Notes: generated from the letters alone by a model not told the origin. A stretch of DNA of 35,387 nt from Rhizobiaceae bacterium (GCA_019635695.1 JAHBYZ010000030.1:1-35387), one strand, 5' to 3'; counted from the stretch's first letter, positions 23,673-34,900 are shown. Numbers and translations are program-made.

Positions 23673-24592
23673 CCGCCCCCGCCTACACGCCGTATGACGG
23701 CTCGGCGAAGCCGTTCACCATCGGGCTGAAGCCGCTCGACGCGGCGAGCTGGATCGAGATCGACCGGCACTATGCCGCCTACATCGCCGAGAAGCGGCGG
23801 CTGATGGGCGAATTGCCGGACCTCGTTTTCGCGGCGGAAGCCGGCACTGCGGATGCGCAACAGGAGGTGCTCGACCTGCTGACGGCGCATCTGGCCTCCG
23901 GCGGCGGGCAGGACATGGTGTCATCGGAGGTTCGCGACGCTGCGGCGGCGCAGCTCCGCGACGTCGCGGGCATGGAACCGAACATCCCGCCGCTCAATCG
24001 CGCCGCGCTGCTGGTGCAGGAAGATCTCGTGCTGATGCGCAGGGGCGACAACGGCTGGCGCCTTGCGGCCGCCTCGCTCTGCTTCCCGTCCTCGTGGTCG
24101 CTGCGCGAGAAGTTCGGCAGGCCGATGCACGAGATCCACACGCCGGTGCCGGGTTTCGGCGCCGGCACGCGCAACGCCGAGCTGATCGAGCGCATGTTCG
24201 ACAGACTGCAGGGACAGGCGGTGTGGCGGCTGAACTGGTCGATCGCCGTCGATCCGTCGCTCTATCTGCCGCTGTCAACGGTGGAGCGGAAGGATCGCGC
24301 CGACCGCCGCGCCTCGCGCTTCCCGACCGAAGACCCGGTCGCTTCCGCCTTTATCCGCGTCGAGCGGCAGACTTTGCGCAAGCTCCCGGCATCCGGCGAC
24401 ATCCTCTTCACGATCCGAATCCACGTCGACCCCATGAGGGTGCTGGCGTCCCACCCCGATCGCGCAAGGCTTGCGGCGGGCTTCGCCGAGCAGCTCGCGG
24501 CGATGGAGGAAGCCCAGCTCGACTACAAGGGGCTGGCGGCCGACCGCGACCGTTTGGTCGCCAGCTTGCGGGCGATGGCCTCCGCGACCTGA
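23669..24592 (+). CDS. DUF3445 heme-dependent oxidative N-demethylase-like protein
   Basis: The 307-residue protein resembles the DUF3445 family, whose studied member is a subunit of a heme-dependent oxidative N-demethylase for methylated amines. Characteristic segments are LVQEDLVLMRRG, WRLAAASLCFPSSWSLREKFGRPMHEIHTPVPGF, VWRLNWSIAVDP and VERQTLRKLPASGDILFTIRIHVDP. No other subunits of the known four-part enzyme are nearby, so its substrate and whether it works alone are unknown. It starts inside the stop codon of the ParE-like toxin. Confidence 0.82.
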   Translation: MTAPAYTPYDGSAKPFTIGLKPLDAASWIEIDRHYAAYIAEKRRLMGELPDLVFAAEAGTADAQQEVLDLLTAHLASGGGQDMVSSEVRDAAAAQLRDVAGMEPNIPPLNRAALLVQEDLVLMRRGDNGWRLAAASLCFPSSWSLREKFGRPMHEIHTPVPGFGAGTRNAELIERMFDRLQGQAVWRLNWSIAVDPSLYLPLSTVERKDRADRRASRFPTEDPVASAFIRVERQTLRKLPASGDILFTIRIHVDPMRVLASHPDRARLAAGFAEQLAAMEEAQLDYKGLAADRDRLVASLRAMASAT

Positions 24593-24668
24593 TTTCCCTT
24601 TATTGTGACGCCATTCTATGGTTTGAGCGCCGGCTTTACGCGGCGCATACAAAAGAGGAGCGGCACGA

Positions 24669-26114
24669 ATGGCGAACAAGGAGTGGCCCGTCCACGGTGA
24701 GATCACCGGCCCGGTGGTGATGATCGGCTTCGGCTCCATCGGCCGCGGCACGCTGCCACTGATTGAGCGCCATTTCAGGTTCGACAGGTCGCGCATGGTC
24801 GTCATCGACCCCAGCGATGCCAACAAGGACCTGCTGGACGACCGCGGCATAACCTTCGTGCAGGAGTCGGTGACGAAGAAGAACTACAAGAAGCTGCTGA
24901 AGCCGCTGCTGACCAGGGGCGGCGGACAGGGTTTCTGCGTCAACCTGTCGGTCGACACGGGCTCGGTCGACCTCATGCGCTTCTGTCGCGAGCTGGGCGT
25001 TCTGTATGTCGACACGGTGGTAGAGCCGTGGCTCGGCTTCTATTTCGACGACAAGGTCGACAATGCGGACCGCACCAACTACGCGCTGCGCGAGACGCTG
25101 CTGGCCGAAAAGCGCAGGAGCCCGGGCGGGCCGACCGCGGTTTCCACCTGCGGCGCCAATCCCGGCATGGTCTCGTGGTTGGTCAAGCAGGCGCTGATGA
25201 ACCTTGCGGCCGACCTGAAGGTCGACGTCAAGGAGCCGAAGACCGGCGACCGGGATGGCTGGGCGAAGCTGATGAAGAAGCTCGGCGTCAAGGGCGTGCA
25301 CATCGCCGAGCGCGACACCCAGCGCACCAAAAAGCCCAAGCCGCTCAACGTTTTCTGGAACACATGGTCAGTCGAGGGCTTCATCTCGGAAGGACTGCAG
25401 CCGGCCGAGCTCGGCTGGGGCACGCATGAGAAGTGGATGCCGAAGAACGCCCGCAAACAGAAAAAGGGCTGCAAGGCGGCGATCTTCCTCGAGCAGCCGG
25501 GAGCCAACACCCGCGTGCGCACCTGGTGCCCGACGCCGGGCGCCCAGTACGGCTTTCTCGTGACCCACAACGAGGCCGTCTCGATTTCGGACTTCTTCAG
25601 CGTCCGCGACAAGAAGGGCAAGGTGACCTACCGGCCGACCTGCCACTATGCCTACCACCCCTGCAACGACGCGGTGCTGTCGCTGCACGAGATGTTCGGC
25701 GCCGGCGGCAAGGCGCAGCCCGTGCACCACGTGCTGGACGAGAACGAACTGGTCGACGGCGCCGACGAGCTCGGCGTGCTGCTCTACGGCCACAAGAAGA
25801 ACGCGTACTGGTACGGCTCGCAGCTCTCGCTGCAGGAAGCGCGCGAACTGGCGCCGCACCAGAACGCCACGGGCATGCAGGTCACGTCGGCCGTGCTTGC
25901 CGGCATGGTCTGGGCGCTTGAGAACCCGAACGCCGGAATCGTCGAGGCCGACGAGATGGACTACCGGCGCTGCCTCGAAGTGCAGCGGCCCTATCTCGGC
26001 CCGGTCAACGGCTACTATACCGACTGGACGCCGCTGGAAGGCCGGCCGGGCCTTTTCCCGGAAGACATCGACCGGTCGGACCCGTGGCAATTTAGAAATA
26101 TTCTCGTAAGATAA
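24669..26114 (+). CDS. hss: Homospermidine synthase
   Basis: The 481-residue protein makes sym-homospermidine from putrescine using NAD+, a main polyamine of many Hyphomicrobiales. Features: NAD-binding GFGSIGRG (20-27), the VSTCGANPGMVSWLVKQAL segment, NTWSVEGFISEG, the active-site pair His300 and Glu302 in THNEAVSISDF (equivalent to the known His/Glu of the Blastochloris enzyme), and PTCHYAYHPCNDAV. GAGGAG lies before the ATG. The leader contains a 6-base stem (24627-24632 with 24641-24646) of unknown meaning. Confidence 0.95.
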   Translation: MANKEWPVHGEITGPVVMIGFGSIGRGTLPLIERHFRFDRSRMVVIDPSDANKDLLDDRGITFVQESVTKKNYKKLLKPLLTRGGGQGFCVNLSVDTGSVDLMRFCRELGVLYVDTVVEPWLGFYFDDKVDNADRTNYALRETLLAEKRRSPGGPTAVSTCGANPGMVSWLVKQALMNLAADLKVDVKEPKTGDRDGWAKLMKKLGVKGVHIAERDTQRTKKPKPLNVFWNTWSVEGFISEGLQPAELGWGTHEKWMPKNARKQKKGCKAAIFLEQPGANTRVRTWCPTPGAQYGFLVTHNEAVSISDFFSVRDKKGKVTYRPTCHYAYHPCNDAVLSLHEMFGAGGKAQPVHHVLDENELVDGADELGVLLYGHKKNAYWYGSQLSLQEARELAPHQNATGMQVTSAVLAGMVWALENPNAGIVEADEMDYRRCLEVQRPYLGPVNGYYTDWTPLEGRPGLFPEDIDRSDPWQFRNILVR

Positions 26115-26181
26115 TGTCGGAAGGGACCGGCCGAGGCCGGCTGGACGCTGGCGGGCGTCCGCACGAGGAGAGGGACGACAC

Positions 26182-26571
26182 ATGCTTCATGCGCGCAAAT
26201 TCGCGACGGCGGCAACGCTCGCCGCTGTGGTTGGCCTCGCCGCCTGCCAGTCGGGGCCGCGCGAGCCCGGACCCGGGCCGATCGTGGCCGCGCCATCGGG
26301 CGTCGAGGGCGCCTGGATCGACGCCGCCGGCACCGGCTTGACCACCTTCTCCTCGGGACGCTTCGAAACGATCGCGACCGACTCGCGTCAGAAGCTGTCG
26401 GAAGGCACCTACACGATGCGCTCGCCGACGCTGGTCGAGATCACCGGCATCTCGATCATCCGGCAGAGCCCGATTGCGTTCAACTGCGCGCTGGCCACCC
26501 CGACGCAGCTCAACTGCACCTCGTCGGCCGGCCAGCAGTTCGTGCTGACGCGGCGCGTCGGCGCGGTCTGA
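26182..26571 (+). CDS. omp10: Omp10-like outer-membrane lipoprotein
   Basis: The 129-residue protein has a lipoprotein signal with lipobox LAAC, Cys22 being the lipidation site. The mature part GVEGAWIDAAGTGLTTFSSG, then KLSEGTYTMRSPTLVEI and PTQLNCTSSAGQQFVLTRR, matches my memory of Brucella Omp10, including the paired cysteines FNCAL and LNCTS. It would sit in the outer membrane. GAGGAGAGGG precedes the ATG. The next gene begins 25 bases on, so they may share a message. Confidence 0.88.
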   Translation: MLHARKFATAATLAAVVGLAACQSGPREPGPGPIVAAPSGVEGAWIDAAGTGLTTFSSGRFETIATDSRQKLSEGTYTMRSPTLVEITGISIIRQSPIAFNCALATPTQLNCTSSAGQQFVLTRRVGAV

Positions 26572-26596
26572 CGCACGCCTTCGCTTACGGGCGGCC

Positions 26597-27283
26597 ATGC
26601 CGATCCTCTTCGGACTGGCCGCCATCATCGTCCTCGCAATAGCGGTCCTGCCGCAATTCTGGGTGCGGCGGACGCTCGCACGCCATGCGAAGGACCGCCC
26701 CGATCTGCCGGGCACCGGCGGAGAACTGGCGCGGCACCTGCTCGACCGCTTCGGGCTGACCGATGTGAAGGTCGACACCACCAAGGCCGGCGATCACTAC
26801 AATCCCGAAACGCGGACGGTTCATCTGACCGACCCGCATCTGGCGGGTCGCTCGCTTTCGGCTGTCGCCGTCGCGGCGCACGAAGTCGGCCACGCCATCC
26901 AGCACGCCAACGGCGAGAGACTGCTGGCCTGGCGGCAGCGGCTGGTCAGGCTGGCGCAGTGGACCGACCGCGCGGCGGGCATATTCTTCGTCGCCGCCCC
27001 CTTCCTGGCCATTCTCGCCCGCACGCCGCTGGCGCTGGCGCTGCTCGTCGGCATCGGGATCGCGCTGCTGGGCGTACGGGTCGTCGTCACGCTCGTAACC
27101 TTGCCCGTCGAATTCGACGCCAGCTTCCGCAAGGCTTTGCCGATGATCGAGGAAGGCGGCTATCTCGACAGCAAGGACCTGCCGGCCGCGCGCAGCGTGC
27201 TGCGGGCGGCCGCACTGACATACGTGGCGGCCGCGCTGATGACGCTGGTCGACCTTGCGCGCTGGACAAGGCTGCTGCGATAA
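26597..27283 (+). CDS. Membrane zinc metallopeptidase (YugP-like)
   Basis: The 228-residue protein has a hydrophobic N-terminus (1-20), a zinc site HEVGH at 95-99, two further hydrophobic segments (about 129-165), and a conserved LPVEFDASFRKAL segment whose Glu is the likely third ligand, followed by a final hydrophobic helix. This is the YugP-like zinc peptidase family. Its substrate is unknown, though membrane protein quality control is a reasonable guess. Confidence 0.88.
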   Translation: MPILFGLAAIIVLAIAVLPQFWVRRTLARHAKDRPDLPGTGGELARHLLDRFGLTDVKVDTTKAGDHYNPETRTVHLTDPHLAGRSLSAVAVAAHEVGHAIQHANGERLLAWRQRLVRLAQWTDRAAGIFFVAAPFLAILARTPLALALLVGIGIALLGVRVVVTLVTLPVEFDASFRKALPMIEEGGYLDSKDLPAARSVLRAAALTYVAAALMTLVDLARWTRLLR

Positions 27284-27317
27284 CTGTCGAAAAGACGGGC
27301 TGAAGCCGGGAGGCAAT

Positions 27318-28583
27318 ATGGCGGCGCATTTCGACGCGGCGGAGACGCGCGATCCTTCCGAACGCGAGCACGATCTGTTCGCCCGGCTTCCCGGCTTTCT
27401 GGCTAAGGCTGCCCGATCGGCCCACGGCCTCGGCCGCTGGCTTGCCGGCCACGACGTCGGCAAGATCGACGGCCGCGCCGCGCTGGCGACGCTGCCGGTG
27501 CTGCGCAAGGGCGAGCTGATGGCCATGCAGAAGGCCGAGCCACCCTTCGGCGGCTTCGCCGACCCGGCCGCCAGCACCGGCGGCCGCATCTTCATGTCGC
27601 CCGGGCCGATCTGGGAGCCACAGGCGGCGCCGTCCGGCCATGGCGGCAGCCATTGGGGTGCCGCCCGCGCCCTCTTCGCCGCTGGGGTGCGCAGGGGCGA
27701 CGTGGTCCACAACGCCTTCGCCTATCACATGACGCCCGGCGCCTGGATGATGGACGAAGGCGCCCGCGAGCTCGGCTGCACGGTGTTTCCGGCCGGCACC
27801 GGCAACACCGAGATGCAGGTAGAGGCGGCCGCGGCACTCAGGCCGCAGGTCTATGCCGGCACGCCCGATTTTCTGAAGGCGATCCTCGACAAGGCGGCGG
27901 AGACCGGCCGCGACCTGTCCTCGTTCCGTCTCGGCCTCGTCTCCGGCGGCGCGCTGTTCCCGTCGCTGCGGGCGGAATACGGCGCGCGCGGCGTGCGCGT
28001 CCTCCAGTGCTACGCCACCGCCGAGTTCGGCGTCATCGCCTATGAGAGCGCCGCCGCGGATGGCGCGCCCAATCCGGGCATGATCGTCAATGAGGACCTG
28101 ATCGTGGAGATCGTGCGGCCCGGCACCGGCGATCCCGTTCCCGACGGCGAGGTGGGCGAGGTCGTCGTCACGGGCTTCAACCCGGCCTATCCGCTTGTGC
28201 GGCTCGGCACCGGCGACCTGTCGTCCGTGCTGCCGGGCGTCTCGCCCTGCGGCCGCACCGGCACCCGCATCAAGGGCTGGATGGGCCGCGCCGACCAGCG
28301 CACCAAGGTGAAGGGGATGTTCGTCGACCCCGCACAGGTCGCCGAAATCGTTCGCCGGCTGCCCGGCACCGGCCGCGCCCGGCTGGTCGTCACCCGCGAC
28401 GGCGCGCAGGACCGCATGGTGCTGCGCGTCGAGCCCGCCGCGGGCGCGAGCGTCGACGCGGCGGCCGCGAAGGCGGCATTGCGCGACGTGACCAAGCTCG
28501 GCGGGGAGGTCGAGGCCGTTGCCTTCGGCTCGCTTCCCAACGACGGCAAGGTCATCGCGGACGAGCGCGACTACACCGCTTGA
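27318..28583 (+). CDS. AMP-forming ligase of the phenylacetate-CoA ligase (PaaK-like) group
   Basis: The 421-residue protein begins at ATG 27318 with GGGAGG upstream. It resembles the PaaK-like branch of the adenylate-forming enzymes: STGGRIFMSPGPIWEP, an RRGDVVHNAFAYHMTPGAWMMDEG segment, LVSGGALFP, QCYATAEFGVIAYES, LIVEIVRPGTGDPVPDGEVGEVVVT and a C-terminal lid region with LPNDGKVIADER. It would activate a carboxylic acid to its adenylate and CoA thioester; the acid is unknown. It is close behind the zinc peptidase gene (34 bases) and is followed by two terminator-like hairpins. Confidence 0.85.
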   Translation: MAAHFDAAETRDPSEREHDLFARLPGFLAKAARSAHGLGRWLAGHDVGKIDGRAALATLPVLRKGELMAMQKAEPPFGGFADPAASTGGRIFMSPGPIWEPQAAPSGHGGSHWGAARALFAAGVRRGDVVHNAFAYHMTPGAWMMDEGARELGCTVFPAGTGNTEMQVEAAAALRPQVYAGTPDFLKAILDKAAETGRDLSSFRLGLVSGGALFPSLRAEYGARGVRVLQCYATAEFGVIAYESAAADGAPNPGMIVNEDLIVEIVRPGTGDPVPDGEVGEVVVTGFNPAYPLVRLGTGDLSSVLPGVSPCGRTGTRIKGWMGRADQRTKVKGMFVDPAQVAEIVRRLPGTGRARLVVTRDGAQDRMVLRVEPAAGASVDAAAAKAALRDVTKLGGEVEAVAFGSLPNDGKVIADERDYTA

Positions 28584-28595
28584 TCCGCCGCAAAC

Positions 28596-28613
28596 GCCCG
28601 CGAGGCGGGCTTT
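28596..28613 (+). terminator. Terminator-like hairpin after the ligase gene
   Basis: GCCCGC (28596-28601) and GCGGGC (28605-28610) pair around a three-base loop, followed by TTT. It begins 12 bases after the ligase stop codon. The T run is short, so it may act with the next hairpin. Confidence 0.6.
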
Positions 28614-28624
28614 GTGGGCGAATC

Positions 28625-28642
28625 CGCTTGCAAGCGTTTTTT
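28625..28642 (+). terminator. Second terminator-like palindrome with T run
   Basis: CGCTTGCAAGCG (28625-28636) is a perfect palindrome directly followed by six T (28637-28642). As RNA it gives only a four-base stem with a four-base loop, weak alone, but the T tract suggests it backs up the hairpin at 28596-28613. Confidence 0.5.
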
Positions 28643-28736
28643 GCCGGTGGGAACATGGTTCCAAGCCGGCGTTCACGCGCTTGACAAGAGACGGGGTTAC
28701 ACGACGCCTCCGGCGAATTCGAATGGGAGACATCAG

Positions 28737-30785
<2,049 letters not shown>

Positions 30786-30814
30786 GCGGCGGCGGCAAGC
30801 TCGATTGAACCGGG

Positions 30815-30839
30815 AAGGCCCGCCTCGCGCGGGCCTTTT
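30815..30839 (+). terminator. Intrinsic terminator of the nucleotidase gene
   Basis: AAGGCCCGC (30815-30823) pairs with GCGGGCCTT (30829-30837) around a five-base loop, and the T run at 30836-30839 overlaps and follows the stem. It lies 30 bases after the stop codon. Confidence 0.85.
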
Positions 30840-30936
30840 CATTGCGGCTTGACGGCGGTCAAGACGTAGTGCGGCCATGCGCTGCATTGGATTTGCAGGC
30901 CGCCCGGACTATCTGGCCGCAAGCAAGGGAACTCCG

Positions 30937-31974
30937 ATGGACATGACGTCAGCGCCTGTCGCCAAGACCATTGCATCGCCGGCGACGGGAGGCCGCGTCG
31001 GCGTCATGCTCGCCAATCTCGGCACGCCCGACTCGCTCGACGTGCCGGCGGTCCGGCGTTACCTGCGCGAATTCCTGTCCGATCCGCGCGTCATCGAGCT
31101 GACGAAATTCGCCTGGTATCCGATCCTCTACGGCGCTGTGCTGACGACGCGGCCTAAGAAGACCGCCGCAAACTACGCCAAGATATGGAACCGCCAGCTG
31201 GACGAGTCGCCGCTGCGCACCATCTCGCGCGAGCAGGCTGAGCGTCTGGCGTCGACGTTTGAAAATGACGACCGCATCGTCGTGGACTGGGCCATGCGTT
31301 ATGGCAGCCCCGCGATTCGCGATTCGGTGAAGCGGCTGATGGACGCCGGCTGCGACCGCATCCTGTTCGTGCCGCTCTATCCGCAGTTCTCGGCAACCAC
31401 GACGGCCACCGCCAACGACCAGCTCTACCGCGCGCTGATGAAGATCAGGGCGATGCCGACCGTGCGCAGCGTGCCGCCCTACTATGCCGAGCCGGTCTAC
31501 ATCGACGCACTCGCGAGATCCCTGACGGCAGAGCTGGCGAAGCTGGATTTCGAACCGCAGATGGTGCTCGCCTCCTATCACGGCATCCCAAAACCCTATT
31601 CGGACAAGGGCGATCCCTATCGCGCGCACTGCCTGGAGACGACGCGCCTGCTGCGCGAGCGGCTGGGCTGGGGAGAGGACCGGCTGATCTCCACCTTCCA
31701 GTCGCGCTTCGGCGCGCAGGAATGGCTGCAGCCATACACCGACAGGACGGTGGAGAAGCTGGCGAAGGAGGGCGTGAAACGCATCGCGATCGTCAATCCG
31801 GGCTTCTCGGCCGACTGCATCGAGACGCTGGAGGAGATCGACGGCGAGGCGCGCGAGATATTCCTGCACAATGGCGGCGAGAGGTTCGCGCATATCCCGT
31901 GCCTGAACGCGAGCGACGACGGCATGGCGGTGATCGAGGCGCTGGTGCGGCGCGAACTCGGCGGCTGGATCTAG
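30937..31974 (+). CDS. hemH: Ferrochelatase
   Basis: The 345-residue protein inserts Fe2+ into protoporphyrin IX, the last step of protoheme synthesis. Visible are MLANLGTPDS at the start of the fold, RYLREFLSDPRVIE, FVPLYPQFSATTTA, the catalytic His215 in ASYHGIPKPY, STFQSRFG with WLQPYT, and Glu296 in SADCIETLEEI. The start is ATG 30937 with AAGGGA upstream; an upstream in-frame ATG at 30877 gives a non-conserved extension. Confidence 0.95.
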   Translation: MDMTSAPVAKTIASPATGGRVGVMLANLGTPDSLDVPAVRRYLREFLSDPRVIELTKFAWYPILYGAVLTTRPKKTAANYAKIWNRQLDESPLRTISREQAERLASTFENDDRIVVDWAMRYGSPAIRDSVKRLMDAGCDRILFVPLYPQFSATTTATANDQLYRALMKIRAMPTVRSVPPYYAEPVYIDALARSLTAELAKLDFEPQMVLASYHGIPKPYSDKGDPYRAHCLETTRLLRERLGWGEDRLISTFQSRFGAQEWLQPYTDRTVEKLAKEGVKRIAIVNPGFSADCIETLEEIDGEAREIFLHNGGERFAHIPCLNASDDGMAVIEALVRRELGGWI

Positions 31975-32026
31975 GCGGAACCCGCGTCCCGCCGCCGCGT
32001 TCCTGCGCGGCTGGGGCAGGACAACC

Positions 32027-33238
32027 ATGCGACGCAAGCTCGATCTGAGAACCGGCCGCCCGGTCTGGACCGCCTACCGCGCGCCGAAAGTGCCGGTCGA
32101 GGCGCTGCGCCGCGACATGGCCTGCGACGCGCTGGTGATCGGCATGGGCGTGAGCGGCGCGCTGATCGCCGAAGCGCTGACGGGCGCCGGCCTGTCGGTT
32201 ATCGCCATCGACCGAAGGGGGCCGCTGCTCGGCTCGACGGCGGCGACGACGGCGCTCGTGCAGTTCGAAGTCGACCAGCCGCTGACGAAGCTCGTGCCGC
32301 GCATCGGCCGCGACGCCGCCGAGCGGGCGTGGCAGCGCTCCCGCCTAGCTGTGACGAACCTCGCCGGCCGCATCGACCGGCTCGGCATCGCCTGCAACGC
32401 CTCGCTGCGGCCGTCGCTGCTGCTGGCCGGCGACGTGCTCGACCCGGCCGGATTGGAAACCGAGGCGCTGGCAAGGCGCAGCGTTGGCATCGGCGCAGAG
32501 TTCCTGCCGCGCAAGGTGTTGAAGGCGGAGTTCGGCTTCGCGCGGGACGGCGCGATCCTGTCCACGGGCAACATCCAGCTCGACCCACGAAAGCTGTCGG
32601 CAGGCATGCTGAACCTCGCTCGCCAGCGCGGCGCGACATTCTTCGCGCCGGTCGAGGCGACGGCGCTGGAACACGATGCGGGCGGCGTGACCGTGGCGAC
32701 GAAGAACGGCCCCGCGATCCGCGCCGGCCATGTCGTGCTCGCCACCGGCTACGAGCTGATGGATATCGTGCCCAAGGTGCCGCATTCGGTCGTCTCGACC
32801 TGGGCGCTCGCAACGGTGCGCCAGAAGCACACGCCCTGGCCGCGCGAAGCGTTCGTCTGGGAGGCGTCAGACCCGTATCTCTACGCCCGCGTCACCCATG
32901 ACGGCCGTATCGTCTGCGGGGGCGAGGACGAGGAATTCACGGACGAGGAGGCCCGCGACGCCCTGATCGGCGAGAAGACGTCGGCGATCCTCGCCAAGTT
33001 GAAGAAACTGGTGCCGGATGCCGACATGCGCGCCGAATTCGCCTGGACCGGCTCATTCGGCACCACGCCCACGGGTCTGCCCTATGTCGGCGCGATCCCG
33101 CGCCACCCGCGCATCTTCGCCGCTATGGGCTACGGCGGCAACGGCATCACGTTCTCGCAGATGGCTTCCGAGCTCATCCTCAACGCCATCGAGGGCCGCG
33201 AGGACCGCGACGCCGCGCTGTTTTCCCTCTCCCGCTAG
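32027..33238 (+). CDS. FAD-dependent oxidoreductase (DAO family)
   Basis: The 403-residue protein has an N-terminal FAD-binding fold, DALVIGMGVSG (34-44) with the second-strand acid Asp62, a substrate domain in the middle, and the C-terminal GYGGNGITFSQMASELI typical of the D-amino-acid oxidase/glycine oxidase family, which oxidises amines or amino acids. About 30 residues (TGRPVWTAYRAP) precede the FAD fold. The substrate is unknown. It follows hemH by 52 bases without a clear terminator between. Confidence 0.88.
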   Translation: MRRKLDLRTGRPVWTAYRAPKVPVEALRRDMACDALVIGMGVSGALIAEALTGAGLSVIAIDRRGPLLGSTAATTALVQFEVDQPLTKLVPRIGRDAAERAWQRSRLAVTNLAGRIDRLGIACNASLRPSLLLAGDVLDPAGLETEALARRSVGIGAEFLPRKVLKAEFGFARDGAILSTGNIQLDPRKLSAGMLNLARQRGATFFAPVEATALEHDAGGVTVATKNGPAIRAGHVVLATGYELMDIVPKVPHSVVSTWALATVRQKHTPWPREAFVWEASDPYLYARVTHDGRIVCGGEDEEFTDEEARDALIGEKTSAILAKLKKLVPDADMRAEFAWTGSFGTTPTGLPYVGAIPRHPRIFAAMGYGGNGITFSQMASELILNAIEGREDRDAALFSLSR

Positions 33239-33383
33239 CAAAGCCCTGCCGCAGCGGCAGATTGTGGCGGAAACGGCGATTGCATTCGCCGCAATAGGTT
33301 CCTAGTTGAGAACACGACCGGGGCGAAAACAGCTCCGGATGCGGCGGGGCGGCCATGCGGGGCCGCGCAACTGGAGGCTCCCC

Positions 33384-34316
33384 ATGTTCTCAGGCTTCGA
33401 CATCCTCATCGGCGTTCTCGTCGTCCTTGTGCTCCTGCTAATCTTCGCGGGCATCAAGACGGTTCCGCAGGGCTACAACTACACGGTCGAGCGTTTCGGC
33501 CGCTATACGCGCACGCTCACCCCCGGCCTCAACCTGATCTTCCCCTTCATCGACCGCATCGGCGCCAAGCTGAACATGATGGAACAGGTGCTCGATGTGC
33601 CGACGCAGGAGGTCATTACCCGCGACAACGCCATCGTGGCGGTCGACGGCGTCGCCTTCTACCAGGTGCTGAACGCGGCGCAGGCGGCCTACGAGGTCGC
33701 CGGCCTGCAGAACGCCATCCTCAACCTGACCATGACCAACATCCGTTCGGTGATGGGCTCGATGGACCTCGACGAGCTGCTGTCCAACCGCGACGCGATC
33801 AACGAGCGGCTGCTGCGCATCGTCGACGAGGCCGCGCACAACTGGGGCATCAAGGCGACCCGCGTCGAGATCAAGGACATCAACCCGCCCGCGAACCTGG
33901 TGGAGTCGATGGCGCGCCAGATGATGGCCGAGCGCGACAAGCGCGCGCAGATCCTCGCCGCCGAGGGCCTCAAGGCCGCGCAGGTGCTGGAGGCCGAGGG
34001 CCGCCGCGAGGCCGCCTTCCGCGACGCCGAGGCGCGCGAGCGCGCGGCGGAGGCCGAGGCGCGGGCGACGCAGGTCGTGTCCGAAGCCATCGCCAAGGGC
34101 GACGTGCAGGCCATCAACTACTTCGTCGCGCAGAAATACACCGAGGCGCTGGCCAAGATCGCGTCCGGCAACAACGCCAAGATCGTGATGATGCCGCTGG
34201 AGGCCTCGTCGCTGATCGGCACGCTCGGTGGCATTGGCGCCATCGCCAAGGAAACCTTTGGCGACGCGGTCATAGCGCCGCCCTCGCGCGGCCGCACACC
34301 CAACACCGGAAGCTGA
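33384..34316 (+). CDS. qmcA: SPFH/band-7 (stomatin-like, QmcA) membrane protein
   Basis: The 310-residue protein has an N-terminal membrane segment (about 5-25), the SPFH domain (about 28-180) with [24 protein letters not shown] and [25 protein letters not shown], and a long charged coiled coil (about 185-260, [31 protein letters not shown]) by which such proteins form large rings. GGAGG precedes ATG 33384; an upstream frame from 33306 is discarded. With the NfeD gene 15 bases downstream it forms the usual stomatin/NfeD operon. Confidence 0.94.
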   Translation: MFSGFDILIGVLVVLVLLLIFAGIKTVPQGYNYTVERFGRYTRTLTPGLNLIFPFIDRIGAKLNMMEQVLDVPTQEVITRDNAIVAVDGVAFYQVLNAAQAAYEVAGLQNAILNLTMTNIRSVMGSMDLDELLSNRDAINERLLRIVDEAAHNWGIKATRVEIKDINPPANLVESMARQMMAERDKRAQILAAEGLKAAQVLEAEGRREAAFRDAEARERAAEAEARATQVVSEAIAKGDVQAINYFVAQKYTEALAKIASGNNAKIVMMPLEASSLIGTLGGIGAIAKETFGDAVIAPPSRGRTPNTGS

Positions 34317-34331
34317 CCGGAGGACGCTGCC

Positions 34332-34793
34332 ATGATTGTGCGCTTCTTCGCCGAACTCGGGCCGTGGAGCTGGATGGTGCTCGGCGGCATACTGCTCGCC
34401 GCCGAGATCGTGCTGCCCGGCTTCTTCCTGCTTTGGATCGGCATCGCCGCGGTTCTGACCGGGGCGCTGTCGCTGCAGCTGTGGGACTGGGCGCAGTGGA
34501 CCTGGCAAATTCAGGTCCTTGTTTTCCTTGTGCTGTCTCTGGTCGCCGCGTTCGCCGGCAAGAAGGTTCTCGGCGCCAGTGCCAACCCGCCCTCCGACCA
34601 GCCGCTGCTCAACCGCCGCGCCGACCAGCTGGTCGGCCGCACGGCGACGCTGGCCGAGCCGATCGCCCAGGGCGTCGGCCGCATCAGCATCGGCGACACC
34701 ATCTGGCGCGTGACCGGCCCGAACCTGCCGGCGGGCACCCGCGTGCGGGTGGTCGCCGCGCATGGCGGCGAGCTTGAGGTCGCCGCCGAATAG
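34332..34793 (+). CDS. NfeD-family membrane protein (short form)
   Basis: The 153-residue protein has two hydrophobic hairpins (about residues 14-60 and 62-75) and a C-terminal OB-like soluble domain (about 90-153, LVGRTATLAEPIAQGVGRISIGDTIWRV), the arrangement of short NfeD proteins (YbbJ). Its partner is the band-7 protein just upstream; together they are thought to organise membrane regions or regulate proteases. It lacks the serine-protease domain of long NfeD proteins. Confidence 0.92.
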   Translation: MIVRFFAELGPWSWMVLGGILLAAEIVLPGFFLLWIGIAAVLTGALSLQLWDWAQWTWQIQVLVFLVLSLVAAFAGKKVLGASANPPSDQPLLNRRADQLVGRTATLAEPIAQGVGRISIGDTIWRVTGPNLPAGTRVRVVAAHGGELEVAAE

Positions 34794-34812
34794 CCCCGGC
34801 GACGACGGTCTA

Positions 34813-34831
34813 CTAACGCTCCATTAACCAT
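34813..34831 (+). promoter_or_regulatory. CtrA-like box upstream of the last gene
   Basis: CTAA, seven bases, TTAACCAT (34813-34831) matches seven of eight positions of the CtrA box and the extended half-site. It ends 69 bases before the ATG at 34901. A stem of GGCGCCCC (34857-34864) with GGGGCGCC (34871-34878), without a T run, lies between and could be a leader hairpin or a terminator for the NfeD gene. Confidence 0.4.
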
Positions 34832-34900
34832 CGGTCTTTACGGTTCGGTAATCATCGGCGCCCCCCTTGCGGGGCGCCCGTCGAACGCGTTCAGGTGCCG

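Noticed and set aside
24627..24646. GCGCCG/CGGCGC stem in the hss leader as a riboswitch
   Set aside because: One six-base stem is not enough; no known polyamine-responsive riboswitch architecture was recognised.
33246..33260. CTGCCGC-A-GCGGCAG palindrome after the FAD oxidoreductase
   Set aside because: The stem can only fold with a small loop and has no T run; too weak to call a terminator, and such GC palindromes are common by chance here.
33438..34763. A long minus-strand open frame opposite qmcA and nfeD
   Set aside because: Shadow composition, no domain, no ribosome site.
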